A DNA stretch of 64,000 nt from positions 53,593 to 117,592 of the forward strand of contig JAUMVB010000002.1 of assembly GCA_030530385.1 (NCBI GenBank), given 5' to 3'. Shown here in pieces: positions 35,724-44,042 of this stretch. Every line of letters begins with the position of its first letter. Position 1 is the stretch's first letter. The translations under genes and the position numbers were made by a program. The notes under the pieces are model-generated. The model saw only the letters and a program-made list of their open reading frames with translations, ran no database searches and was not told the DNA's origin. Source of the stretch: a bacterium. Its GTDB lineage: Bacteria > Patescibacteriota > Saccharimonadia > Saccharimonadales > Saccharimonadaceae.

Positions 35724-36095
35724 ATGGGGAAATTGAAAAATTATTTTAAAATTATTGCAAAAGATCGACTAGTTATATTTTTTATGATCTTAATTTTCAT
35801 ATTGGGAATTATTTTCTTTATCTCAACAATGCTTGGCGTGCATTTTTACGATAGAATGATCTATGTTAGATACACTGTTTTTGGCAGTGAGCATTTCTAT
35901 AAAGATGTTTGGTTTACGCGAATATTTTTAGCTAGTTTAGGTTTGATTATAACTGTCGTGCATAATGTGATTATCGTAAAAATCTACAAAGTTTCAGGTA
36001 GGAAAATGGCTTTATTTTTCTCGGCTATTACGATCCTGCTTGCGATTATTTCATTCTTGATCGCCTCAGCTATCTTAAGGGAAATTCCAAATTAA
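35724..36095 (+). CDS. Small membrane protein, three TM segments
   Basis: 123 aa with hydrophobic segments near 13-36, 65-88 and 97-118. No known domain. No ribosome site; it follows tRNA-Thr by 11 nt and touches the glycosyltransferase gene (no gap), so it is probably its membrane partner. Confidence 0.7.
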   Translation: MGKLKNYFKIIAKDRLVIFFMILIFILGIIFFISTMLGVHFYDRMIYVRYTVFGSEHFYKDVWFTRIFLASLGLIITVVHNVIIVKIYKVSGRKMALFFSAITILLAIISFLIASAILREIPN

Positions 36096-37766
36096 ATGAG
36101 TAAAAATATTGAAATCCCACAGGGTAAAAGAACGAAATTTTATCGATTTTTTGAAATTTTGCCTGCTTTTTTAAGTTATGGTGCAATTATTCTAATGATT
36201 GTGCTGTCGATAATATCTCCATTTTGGGCATCTGTTTATTTAGTTTTTATTATTTCAACTCTTTTAGTTAAGGCTGTGGGAGTGGCTTATCGAACTTTTG
36301 GTGGATATCGTAAAATGAATCAAGCTCTAAAAGTTGATTGGGAGAACCGACTAACTCAATTAGAGAATCCACACGATAGCTATTGTCATATTAAGGATTA
36401 CTCTCAAAAAGATAGTCGGAGCTTTGACTTTAAAAAACATTGTGAGAATTTGCGGCGTATTTCTGCTGAAGATATTTTTTTAAAGCCGTCTCAAGTAATT
36501 AACGCTGTAATCGTAGCGGCCTATAATGAGCCTTACGAAGTAATCCAGCCAACGATTGAATCTTTAAAGAATACTAAATATCCAAAAGAGAATTTAGTAG
36601 TTTTTTTAGCTTATGAGGAACGTGGCGGTAAAGATATTGAAGAGACTGCTCATAGGTTAAAGGCTGAATTCTCGCATATTTTTAAGGATTTTGAAATTGT
36701 AAAACATCCAAAAGATCTTCCTAATGAAGTCATCGGTAAAGGTGGTAATATAACTTTTGCTGGTCGAGCTCTAAAAAAATACTGTGAAAAAAATAAAATT
36801 CCATTTGAGAATGTTCTAGTGACGACTCTTGATTGTGATAATAAGCCGCATCCGCAATATTTCGCGTCGGCTACTTATGAGTTTGTTGTGCGTCCAGATC
36901 GTAAGCACTATTCTTATCAGCCTATCTCATTGTTTTTTAATAATATTTGGGACGCGCCGGCACCAATGCGAGTGCTTGCTACCGGAAATTCATTTTGGAA
37001 TCTTGTTGTCTCGATGCGGCCACATCGATTGCGTAATTTTGCCTCACATGCTCAACCGCTTGATGCGCTAGTCGAAATGGATTTTTGGAGCGTGCGGACA
37101 ATTGTTGAAGACGGTCATCAATTTTGGCGAAGCTATTTTCATTTCGATGGGGAGTATGCAGTAGTGCCAATTATGGTGCCAATCTATCAAGATGCTGTTT
37201 TGAGTGATACTTTCAAGAAAACTCTTAAAGCTCAATTTATTCAGCTTCGTCGATGGATGTATGGCGCGAGTGATGTACCTTATGTCGCTCAGAATATTTT
37301 TACAAAAAAACGTACGGTTCCGTTTTGGGATGCTTTAGCTAAATTTTGGGTTCTTTTGGAGGGTCACGTTGCAATGGTCTATCAATCACCGCTAGCTGCT
37401 TTTGGTGGATGGATTCCACTTATTTTAAATAACCACGCTTCACGTAGTCTAGTTGCGCACCAGCTTCCAACTACTGTTAGCGTACTTCAGCAATTTGCGG
37501 CAATTGGTATTTTTATAACAATTTTTGTAAGTCTCAAAATGTTGCCGCCTAAACCGGACCGTTATAAAAGACGAAGGACTTTATGGATGATTTTGCAGTG
37601 GTTCTTAATGCCGGTAACATCTATTTGCTACGGTTCAGCTGCAGCAGTTTATTCGCAAACTCGGCTTGCACTTGGTAAATATCTTGATAAATTTGATGTC
37701 ACGCAAAAAGGCACGATAGAAGATATTGATCGTGCCAAAGCTAAAAAGAATAACAAAATAAAATAG
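36096..37766 (+). CDS. Membrane glycosyltransferase, GT2 (cellulose-synthase-like)
   Basis: 556 aa. Two TM segments at the N-terminus (about 20-60), then a GT2 GT-A domain: VIVAAYNEPYEVIQPTIESL, the nucleotide-sugar site TTLDCDNKPHPQYF (DxD-like), the acceptor motif EMDFWSVRTIVEDGHQF, and QLRRWMYG (QxxRW, the processive-synthase signature). Two or three TM segments follow and the tail is basic. It probably makes a surface polysaccharide or glycolipid; the sugar is unknown. Terminator right after. Confidence 0.88.
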   Translation: MSKNIEIPQGKRTKFYRFFEILPAFLSYGAIILMIVLSIISPFWASVYLVFIISTLLVKAVGVAYRTFGGYRKMNQALKVDWENRLTQLENPHDSYCHIKDYSQKDSRSFDFKKHCENLRRISAEDIFLKPSQVINAVIVAAYNEPYEVIQPTIESLKNTKYPKENLVVFLAYEERGGKDIEETAHRLKAEFSHIFKDFEIVKHPKDLPNEVIGKGGNITFAGRALKKYCEKNKIPFENVLVTTLDCDNKPHPQYFASATYEFVVRPDRKHYSYQPISLFFNNIWDAPAPMRVLATGNSFWNLVVSMRPHRLRNFASHAQPLDALVEMDFWSVRTIVEDGHQFWRSYFHFDGEYAVVPIMVPIYQDAVLSDTFKKTLKAQFIQLRRWMYGASDVPYVAQNIFTKKRTVPFWDALAKFWVLLEGHVAMVYQSPLAAFGGWIPLILNNHASRSLVAHQLPTTVSVLQQFAAIGIFITIFVSLKMLPPKPDRYKRRRTLWMILQWFLMPVTSICYGSAAAVYSQTRLALGKYLDKFDVTQKGTIEDIDRAKAKKNNKIK

Positions 37767-37778
37767 CATAACTACGAT

Positions 37779-37806
37779 AATCCGTCTGACGAAGACGGAT
37801 TTTTTG
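37779..37806 (+). terminator. Terminator after the glycosyltransferase
   Basis: A 9-bp stem AATCCGTCT/AGACGGATT with a 5-nt loop and a T6 tract. Confidence 0.9.
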
Positions 37807-37861
37807 TGTCGAACGGAACTTTAGCTACTCAGGCTATGTCTTTTTAAATAACTAGAATTTT

Positions 37862-38045
37862 GTTCGCTTTTCAGTATATTTTCAGATTTATAACATAAAA
37901 TACTAAACCTATTTTGTCAAGCGAACGTTAAAATATTATTTCACGAAAAATATATCATAGAACGAATTGAGGGTGATAGATGTAAAAAATATTTTTGTGG
38001 AAAAGTTTAGGTAAATGTGGAAAAAGAGGGTGAGTATGATATAAT
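37862..38045 (+). promoter_or_regulatory. Gene-free upstream region of the methyltransferase island
   Basis: No gene fits here. An 8-bp inverted repeat (GTTCGCTT 37862-37869, AAGCGAAC 37919-37926) brackets about 50 nt. TGTGGAAAA occurs twice (37996-38004 and 38016-38024), exactly 20 bp apart, so on the same face of the helix and just upstream of TG-A-TATAAT (38037-38045). This looks like an operator plus a promoter for the structured RNA at 38050. Confidence 0.5.
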
Positions 38046-38049
38046 GATA

Positions 38050-38206
38050 GTGTTCTAAAATATTATAAATTAAAGCAGACTTTCGAAAAAGTTATTTTTT
38101 GCGTATTTGAGCCTTAGATAGGGCACTCTACGCGAAACATATTTTGTTGGCTCAATTGGGTCTGCTATAAATATTTTAGAACACTTCGCAAGGAGTGTCC
38201 TATTTT
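38050..38206 (+). ncRNA. Candidate structured RNA or leader with pseudoknot
   Basis: The RNA would start near 38050, directly after the extended -10. Its first 15 nt (38050-38064) pair perfectly with 38170-38184. Inside, AGCAGAC (38074-38080) pairs with GTCTGCT (38160-38166). TTGAGCC (38107-38113) pairs with GGCTCAA (38149-38155), while GCGTA (38101-38105) pairs with TACGC (38129-38133), which forms a pseudoknot. A 7-bp hairpin with a GCAA loop (38181-38198) overlaps the closing stem and precedes TATTTTATTT. It could be an independent ncRNA or the 5' leader of the methyltransferase gene. No known RNA family is recognised. Confidence 0.55.
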
Positions 38207-38222
38207 ATTTATAGTAAAAATG

Positions 38223-38251
38223 AAAATCCTTTTTCGAAAAGAAAGGATTTT
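38223..38251 (+). promoter_or_regulatory. Hairpin enclosing the methyltransferase ribosome site
   Basis: A 10-bp stem (38223-38232 with 38242-38251) ends two bases before the GTG start. The Shine-Dalgarno AAGGA (38243-38247) lies in its 3' arm. The hairpin followed by TTTT also resembles an intrinsic terminator. Either way it should limit expression of the methyltransferase. Confidence 0.55.
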
Positions 38252-38253
38252 TC

Positions 38254-39378
38254 GTGGCGAATAAAAATTTACATAACGCCAAAGAGTCAAAAAATGATGA
38301 ATTTTACACACAGCTTAAGGATATCGAAAAGGAGCTTTCGCATTACCGCCACCATTTTGAAGGTAGGGTAGTTTTCTGTAATTGTGATGATCCTTACGAA
38401 AGCAACTTTTTCAAGTATTTTGTGTTAAATTTCAACACTTTAAAACTCAAAAAACTAATTGCCACCAGCTATATTGCTTCGCCTGTAGCTTTCAAAGAAT
38501 TGCCAGCCAAAAAGGGAAATGCATCTTTTGAAGATTTACTCAAACCCTATAAAATTGAAATCGATGAGGTTTATGACCAAAATGGCGACGGTGCGATTAA
38601 CCTGCAAGATGTAAAAGAGATTTTAGAAAAAGCCGAAAAGGGTGGCAAAATGACCAAACTCATTGGCGATGGTGATTTTCGAAGTAGTGAGAGTAAAGAG
38701 TTGCTCGAGCAAGCTGATATTGTAGTAACTAACCCGCCGTTTTCACTGTTTCGTGAATATGTGGCGCAACTGATTGAATATGATAAAAAATTTGTGATTT
38801 TGGGAAATAATAACGCGATAACTTATAAAGAAATCTTTCCACTAATCAAAAATGGCAAAATGTGGCTTGGTTATAGCGCTAATAAAACGATGACTTTTCG
38901 CTTGGGCCATCACTATAAGCGCTGGAATTACATTGATGAAAATGGTAATAAATATGGCAATGTTCCAGCAATCACTTGGTATACAAACTTAGACATCAAA
39001 AAACGCCATGAAGAGCTGATTCTAGTGAAGAAATATAATCCGCTTGATTACCCAAAATATGACAACTACGACGCGATTGAAGTTTCGAAAGTTAAAGACA
39101 TCCCCAAAGATTATGACGGCGTAATGGGTGTGCCGATAACTTTTCTCGATAAGTTTAACCCTGAACAGTTTGAGATTTTGGGGATGTGCGAAAACGAAGA
39201 CCTATATAAATTAAAAACTAAAATCTATACAGCTGAAGAAAAAAGAAATGCTTATTTTGCTAAATTTAAAAAAAATGGAAGTTATGATCTTAATGCAAGT
39301 GGTGTTGTAAGGAGAAGTGGTATTTTAGATAAAGTATATCAGAGGTTATTAATCAAAAACAAGAAAGTAGAAAGGTAA
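38254..39378 (+). CDS. EcoRI-family adenine-specific DNA methyltransferase
   Basis: 374 aa. The start is GTG; the N-terminus (ANKNLHNAKESKNDEFYTQLKDIEKEL) is the standard opening of this family. The catalytic motif IV is NPPF at residues 160-163 (VVTNPPFSLFREYV). A run like DQNGDGAINLQDVKEI (near residue 109) mimics an EF-hand loop. The family methylates N6 of adenine in a short DNA site, usually to protect it from a partner nuclease. The partner is probably the next gene, 4 nt downstream. The pair is flanked by terminators and has a structured upstream region, which suggests an acquired unit. Confidence 0.9.
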   Translation: MANKNLHNAKESKNDEFYTQLKDIEKELSHYRHHFEGRVVFCNCDDPYESNFFKYFVLNFNTLKLKKLIATSYIASPVAFKELPAKKGNASFEDLLKPYKIEIDEVYDQNGDGAINLQDVKEILEKAEKGGKMTKLIGDGDFRSSESKELLEQADIVVTNPPFSLFREYVAQLIEYDKKFVILGNNNAITYKEIFPLIKNGKMWLGYSANKTMTFRLGHHYKRWNYIDENGNKYGNVPAITWYTNLDIKKRHEELILVKKYNPLDYPKYDNYDAIEVSKVKDIPKDYDGVMGVPITFLDKFNPEQFEILGMCENEDLYKLKTKIYTAEEKRNAYFAKFKKNGSYDLNASGVVRRSGILDKVYQRLLIKNKKVER

Positions 39379-39382
39379 AGTA

Positions 39383-40471
39383 ATGAAAATTGAGCTACAC
39401 GAAATTAAAGTAAAAGAGCTGTTTGCTGGTTTCGAAAATGATGAAGAAGCTGGTGTGGTGGGTTTTGGCGGCAAGTTGAATATTCGCCCGCCGTATCAGC
39501 GAGAGTTTGTTTATAAAGATGAGCAACAGCGAGAGGTGATTCGCACTATTCGAAAAGGATTTCCACTCAATATTATGTATTGGTCAAAGAATAGTGACGG
39601 CACTTTTGAACTTTTAGACGGGCAACAGCGCACGATGTCGATTTGTAAATATTTGAACGGAGATTTTAGTGTTGATGGTGCTTATTTTAATAATTTGACC
39701 CGTGAAGAACGAGAGCAAATTGAAGAATACGAGCTGATGATTTATTTTTGTGAAGGTGAAACGCGCGAAAAGCTGGATTGGTTTAAAATTGTGAATATTG
39801 CCGGCGAAGAACTAACGCCACAAGAGTTGAGGAATTCAGTTTATACGGGAAGTTGGCTGGTTGATGCTAAGCGATATTTTAGTAAAAGTGGTTGCCCTGC
39901 ACAAGATGGTTATAATAATTATTTGAACAAGAGTTATATCCGCCAAGAGGTTTTGGAGACGGTTTTGAGGTGGATTTCTGGCGGAAATATCGGGGATTAT
40001 ATGGGAATCCATCAGCACGATGGAAATGCAAAAGAGCTTTGGCGATATTTTGAGGATGTTATGGAGTGGGTGCAGAGAGTTTTCCCTAAATATCGCAAAG
40101 AAATGAAGGGCTTGCCTTGGGGTGAATTTTATAATGAATTCAAAGATCAAGGCTTCGAAAAGATTGGTGAAGAAAATGAACGGCGAGTTTCGGAACTTTA
40201 TAAAGATAATGAAGTTACTAAGAAAAGTGGAATTTATCAGTATATTTTAACGGATAACGAGAAATATTTGAGTTTGCGAGCTTTTGATGATGATATTAAA
40301 AGTCAAGTTTATGAGCGACAAATGGGAATTTGCCCAATTTGTCATGAACATTATTCAATTGATGAAATGCAAGCTGACCATATTATACCTTGGAGTAGGG
40401 GTGGAAAAACTGTACTAGAAAACTGCCAAATGCTTTGCTCGAAAGACAATAACGAAAAAAGCAATAAATAA
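39383..40471 (+). CDS. DUF262 (GmrSD-type) - HNH endonuclease fusion
   Basis: 362 aa. The N-terminal DUF262 domain contains PPYQREFVYKDEQQREVIRTI and the signature DGQQR at residues 79-83, a ParB/Srx-like nucleotide-binding motif needed for NTP-dependent action in GmrSD-type enzymes. The C-terminus is an HNH nuclease: zinc pair C317/C320, catalytic-type DH at 332-333 (QADHIIPWSRGGKT) and the second Cys pair region NCQMLC. The order MTase then DUF262-HNH with 4-nt spacing suggests a restriction-modification-like defence pair. Unlike type IV GmrSD, which cuts modified DNA, the partner here is a methyltransferase, so target logic is open. Confidence 0.88.
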   Translation: MKIELHEIKVKELFAGFENDEEAGVVGFGGKLNIRPPYQREFVYKDEQQREVIRTIRKGFPLNIMYWSKNSDGTFELLDGQQRTMSICKYLNGDFSVDGAYFNNLTREEREQIEEYELMIYFCEGETREKLDWFKIVNIAGEELTPQELRNSVYTGSWLVDAKRYFSKSGCPAQDGYNNYLNKSYIRQEVLETVLRWISGGNIGDYMGIHQHDGNAKELWRYFEDVMEWVQRVFPKYRKEMKGLPWGEFYNEFKDQGFEKIGEENERRVSELYKDNEVTKKSGIYQYILTDNEKYLSLRAFDDDIKSQVYERQMGICPICHEHYSIDEMQADHIIPWSRGGKTVLENCQMLCSKDNNEKSNK

Positions 40472-40486
40472 GCTTTAAAAAATAAA

Positions 40487-40520
40487 AAACTGCGATATAT
40501 AAAGTTGCAGTTTATTTTTA
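40487..40520 (+). terminator. Terminator closing the methyltransferase/HNH island
   Basis: Stem AAACTGC (40487-40493) with GCAGTTT (40507-40513), then ATTTTTA. It can also act on the convergent tRNA-Val transcript. Confidence 0.7.
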
Positions 40521-40528
40521 CACTGATT

Positions 40529-40605
40529 TGGTGGGCGATAGAGGACTCGAACCTCTGACTTTCACAACGTCAATGTGACGCTCTAGCCAACTGAGCTAAT
40601 CGCCC
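40529..40605 (-). tRNA. tRNA-Val (GAC)
   Basis: On the minus strand GGGCGAT pairs with ATCGCCC, with discriminator A and encoded CCA. The anticodon arm TCACA-TTGACGT-TGTGA gives GAC (40569-40571 on plus). A minus-strand TG-T-TAAAAT lies about 9 nt upstream of the 5' end. Confidence 0.96.
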
Positions 40606-40694
40606 GATACTTTCATTTTAACAAAACTTGCGGAAAAAGTCTAGCGGTGGTAAAATAAAAGGAGTTAATTTTATTATTTCGGAAGGGATTTTAA

Positions 40695-42512
40695 GTGGAA
40701 AAAACAGAAAAATTAGCTCGGATGCGTCATAGTCTTGCCCATATTATGGCAGCTGCAGTTCAACGAATTTATCCAGACGCCAAATTCGGTGTGGGGCCAG
40801 CGATTAAGGATGGTTTTTATTATGATATTGATTTAGGCGAAAATAAAATTTCAGAAAAAAACTTTGGCAAGATTGAAAAAGCTATGCGGCGAATTATTGC
40901 TGAAAAGCAAGATTTTGTGCGAAGCGAAGTTTCTATTGATGAAGCAATTTCTTGGGCGAAAGAAACTAATCAACCGTACAAATTGGAGCTCTTGAATGAT
41001 TTGAAAAAAGCTGGTACAACTAACGCAAAAATTCTCGCTGAGGGAGATTTTGAGTTGGGTAATGGTGCAGAAACAGTAAGTTTCTATACTAATGGAAATT
41101 ATAAAGATTTGTGCCGAGGACCACACCTTTCGAATACTGGCGAAGTTGGCGCTTTTAAATTAATGCGCGTTGCTGGTGCTTATTGGCGTGGTGATGAAAA
41201 AAATCCACAAATGCAGCGTCTTTACGGCGTAGCTTTCGAAACTCAAGAAGAGCTTGATGAATATCTTGAACGAATGGAAGAAGCTAAAAAACGCGACCAC
41301 CGCAAACTTGGTAAAGAACTTGATTTATATACCGTTTCTCCACTTGTTGGTATTGGTTTGCCACTTTTCACGCCGCGTGGAACAATTTTACGCGATGTTT
41401 TAGCGAACTATTCAAATCAATTACGCCAAAAATACGGTTTCGAAAAAGTTTGGACTCCGCACATTACTAAAAAAGATTTGTATGAAAAATCTGGACACTG
41501 GGCTAAATTTGGTGAAGAGCTTTTCTTAGTGAAATCGCAGGTTACTGGTGGTCAATTTGCACTAAAACCAATGAACTGCCCACACCACACACAAATTTTT
41601 GCTTCGAACCCAAGAAGCTATAAAGATTTACCAATCCGTTATCTTGAAACCACGACAGATTATCGTGATGAGCAAACTGGTGAGCTCGGTGGCTTGAATC
41701 GTGTCCGGTCTTTAACACAAGATGATTCACATATTTTTTGTCGAACTGATCAAATTGAAGGTGAAATTCAAAATCTGTTGGCGGCTGCTCATGAGCTTTA
41801 TTCTGGAATTGGAATGAAACTTCGAGTGCGCCTTAGCTATCGTGATGATTCTGACAGCTATCTTGGTGATTTGGCAGTTTGGGAAAGCGCACAAAATCAG
41901 CTTAAAAAAGCGGTTATTTCGAATAATTTGGATTATTTTGAAGAAGAGGGTGAGGCTGCATTTTATGGTCCAAAAATCGACTTTATGGCAACAGATGCAA
42001 TTGGCCGTGAGCACCAAGTTGCAACGGTTCAGCTTGATTTTGTTCAGCCTGAACGATTTGAACTTTCGTATAAAAACTCCGAAGGCCAAGATGAACGACC
42101 AGTAATGATTCACTGTGCTTTGCTCGGTTCAATTGAGCGATTTATGAGTGTTTATATTGAGCATAAAGCTGGTTGGTTTGATTTTTGGGCAGTCCCTGAG
42201 CAGGTTCGAATTTTAACAATCAATGATACTTTAAATGATTACGTTGAAGAAGTTTCAAAAATTCTTTCTGACACTGTGCTTAATTTGCCAGTTAAATTCA
42301 ATGAAATTCGTTATTCTGTTGATGAGCGAAATGAATCTTTGGGCAAAAAGATTCGTGAGGCAACTGCAATGAAAATTCCAGTTCAGCTGATTATTGGCCC
42401 TAAAGATAAAGAAAATAATGAAGTTAGTGTTCGTTTTCGAAAAGATGGTCAATTCATTGAAGAAAAAATTCCGCTATCGCACATTCCAGAATTTATTAAA
42501 AGTCTAAAATAA
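40695..42512 (+). CDS. thrS: Threonyl-tRNA synthetase without the N-terminal TGS domain
   Basis: 605 aa against about 640 for the usual form. The start is GTG, with GGAAGGGA 8 nt upstream. The protein opens directly with the editing (N2/SAD) domain (RMRHSLAHIMAAAVQRIYPDAKFGVGPAIKDGFYYDID), so the TGS/N1 domain is missing. The class II core has motif 2 (YRDEQTGELGGLNRVRSLTQDDSHIF) and the zinc ligand Cys in MNCPHH; the anticodon domain closes the protein. miaA overlaps its stop by one base. Confidence 0.95.
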   Translation: MEKTEKLARMRHSLAHIMAAAVQRIYPDAKFGVGPAIKDGFYYDIDLGENKISEKNFGKIEKAMRRIIAEKQDFVRSEVSIDEAISWAKETNQPYKLELLNDLKKAGTTNAKILAEGDFELGNGAETVSFYTNGNYKDLCRGPHLSNTGEVGAFKLMRVAGAYWRGDEKNPQMQRLYGVAFETQEELDEYLERMEEAKKRDHRKLGKELDLYTVSPLVGIGLPLFTPRGTILRDVLANYSNQLRQKYGFEKVWTPHITKKDLYEKSGHWAKFGEELFLVKSQVTGGQFALKPMNCPHHTQIFASNPRSYKDLPIRYLETTTDYRDEQTGELGGLNRVRSLTQDDSHIFCRTDQIEGEIQNLLAAAHELYSGIGMKLRVRLSYRDDSDSYLGDLAVWESAQNQLKKAVISNNLDYFEEEGEAAFYGPKIDFMATDAIGREHQVATVQLDFVQPERFELSYKNSEGQDERPVMIHCALLGSIERFMSVYIEHKAGWFDFWAVPEQVRILTINDTLNDYVEEVSKILSDTVLNLPVKFNEIRYSVDERNESLGKKIREATAMKIPVQLIIGPKDKENNEVSVRFRKDGQFIEEKIPLSHIPEFIKSLK

Positions 42513-43384
42513 TGGAAAAAACTGTAGTCGTAATTACAGGCCCTACGGCAAGCGGAAAGACGAGTTTAGCTATTAAATTAGCTAAACTTTTTGATGGTGA
42601 AATTATCTCGGCTGATTCGCGAGCTATTTATAAAGATATTGATATTGCTTCTGCGAAACCAACAATTAAGGAACGAGAAGGTATTGTTCACTGGGGCTTT
42701 GATTTAGTTGAGCCTGGAGAGTGTTTTACTGCGGCAGATTTCAAGGAGTATGCTTATGAAAAAATTGATGATATTTTAGATCGTGGTAAAATCCCATTTT
42801 TAGTAGGCGGGACCGGTCTTTATATTGACTCAGTAATTCATGATTATGAATTTGGTGGTCGGGTTAATGAAAAAATTAGAAATGATCTAAATAAAAAATC
42901 AATCGAGGAACTTCAAGATTATATTTTTCACCATAAAATTCGACCTCCAGAAAATTATCAAAATAAACGGTATTTAGTAAGATCTATAGAAAAAAGTAAG
43001 ACTGAAAAGAGTAGAAGGTGTGTAAAAAACAACAACTATAATTTTATTGTTGTTGGTATCACAACAGAAAGAAATGAACTTCGGAAACGAATTTTTGAAC
43101 GAAATGAACAATTTTTTAGTACAGGTATAATAACGGAGACTAAAAAACTTGCGCAAAAATATGGTTGGGAATCAGAAGCAATGACTACTAATGCTTATCC
43201 ACTAATTCGGGAGTATTTAGCCGGAGAATTGACAAAAAGCAAGCTCATCGAAAAAATGTCAACTAGAGACTGGAGGCTTGCAAAGCGACAGATTACATTT
43301 ATGAAGCGAAATAAGATTATTAAATGGCTTTCATTGTTGGATGCGGATATATTTCTAAGAGCGGAGTTGAGTAAAAAACTTTAG
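42512..43384 (+). CDS. miaA: tRNA dimethylallyltransferase MiaA
   Basis: Adds an isopentenyl group to A37 of tRNAs reading UNN. 290 aa. P-loop GPTASGKTS (10-18), DSRAIYKDIDIASAKP (substrate site), LVGGTGLYIDSVI and the C-terminal WRLAKRQITFMKRN are typical. It needs a dimethylallyl donor, so the cell must import or make isoprenoid precursor. Confidence 0.95.
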   Translation: MEKTVVVITGPTASGKTSLAIKLAKLFDGEIISADSRAIYKDIDIASAKPTIKEREGIVHWGFDLVEPGECFTAADFKEYAYEKIDDILDRGKIPFLVGGTGLYIDSVIHDYEFGGRVNEKIRNDLNKKSIEELQDYIFHHKIRPPENYQNKRYLVRSIEKSKTEKSRRCVKNNNYNFIVVGITTERNELRKRIFERNEQFFSTGIITETKKLAQKYGWESEAMTTNAYPLIREYLAGELTKSKLIEKMSTRDWRLAKRQITFMKRNKIIKWLSLLDADIFLRAELSKKL

Positions 43385-43412
43385 TAAAAATAGTGTTTTA
43401 TTCAGAGGAGTG

Positions 43413-43421
43413 TGGTAAAAT
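43413..43421 (+). promoter_or_regulatory. Extended -10 promoter of the HTH-NTase gene
   Basis: TG-G-TAAAAT ends 6 nt before the ATG at 43428. Confidence 0.6.
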
Positions 43422-43427
43422 AAAACT

Positions 43428-44042
43428 ATGGATAAAAGTATAGAAGCTTTATTTGGATCAAAAACTCGAGTTAAACTTTTAAACTTGTTTTTAAATAATC
43501 CAGAAAAAACTTTTTACGTTCGAGAAATAACAAGATTAATTGATGAACAAGTTAACTCAGTTCGCAGAGAATTAAAAAACCTAGAAGATATAAAGGCTGT
43601 GAATAGCGCAACAGAAGATAGGAAGCTATTTTATGGTATAAATCAGAGGTTTAAATATTATATTCCTCTTAGAGCTATTTTTGCTGGAATTGATTCGGGT
43701 GAAGAGTCTATAATAAAGGAAAAAGAACAAGGTTGGAGGTATGGCACATCTGATATTGATAAGGACTTGGGCATTTTGATTATATCTGGTGTACTAGTTA
43801 AAGGATCCGAGTCTGATATTGATATGATTCTTGTGGGTAACAACTCGAAAAAGCAGCTTTCAGACTGGGCTAAGAATATAGAAAAACAAGAAGGCCGTGA
43901 TTTAAACTATGTTATTCTATCTATGGAAGAATTTTATTATAGGTATACATCTAGTGACGTGTTTATTAATGGTATATTTCAGAATGAACATAGAATAATA
44001 GTAGATAGAGAAGATATTTTGAAGAATAAGGAGAGAAGATAA
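43428..44042 (+). CDS. Winged-helix protein with degenerate nucleotidyltransferase domain
   Basis: 204 aa. Residues 1-75 form an ArsR-like winged helix (ALFGSKTRVKLLNLFLNNPEKTFYVREITRLI...VRRELKNLE). From about 110 there is a MNT-like fold with GSESDIDMILVG, which keeps the GS...DxD pattern of small nucleotidyltransferases. Probably a transcription regulator; whether the second domain is active is unclear. It touches the MBL gene downstream. Confidence 0.78.
   Translation: MDKSIEALFGSKTRVKLLNLFLNNPEKTFYVREITRLIDEQVNSVRRELKNLEDIKAVNSATEDRKLFYGINQRFKYYIPLRAIFAGIDSGEESIIKEKEQGWRYGTSDIDKDLGILIISGVLVKGSESDIDMILVGNNSKKQLSDWAKNIEKQEGRDLNYVILSMEEFYYRYTSSDVFINGIFQNEHRIIVDREDILKNKERR

Noticed and set aside
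37862..37926. CRISPR repeat or IS end
   Set aside because: Only one 8-bp inverted repeat, no array, no target duplication and no transposase nearby.
38554..38620. Calcium-binding EF-hand function in the methyltransferase
   Set aside because: The DQNGDGAINLQDV stretch resembles an EF-hand or dockerin-like loop, but only a single loop is present in an enzyme family not known to bind calcium. I keep it as an oddity only.
41727..42113. 128-codon minus-strand frame inside thrS
   Set aside because: Antisense to conserved ThrRS motifs; no initiation signals.
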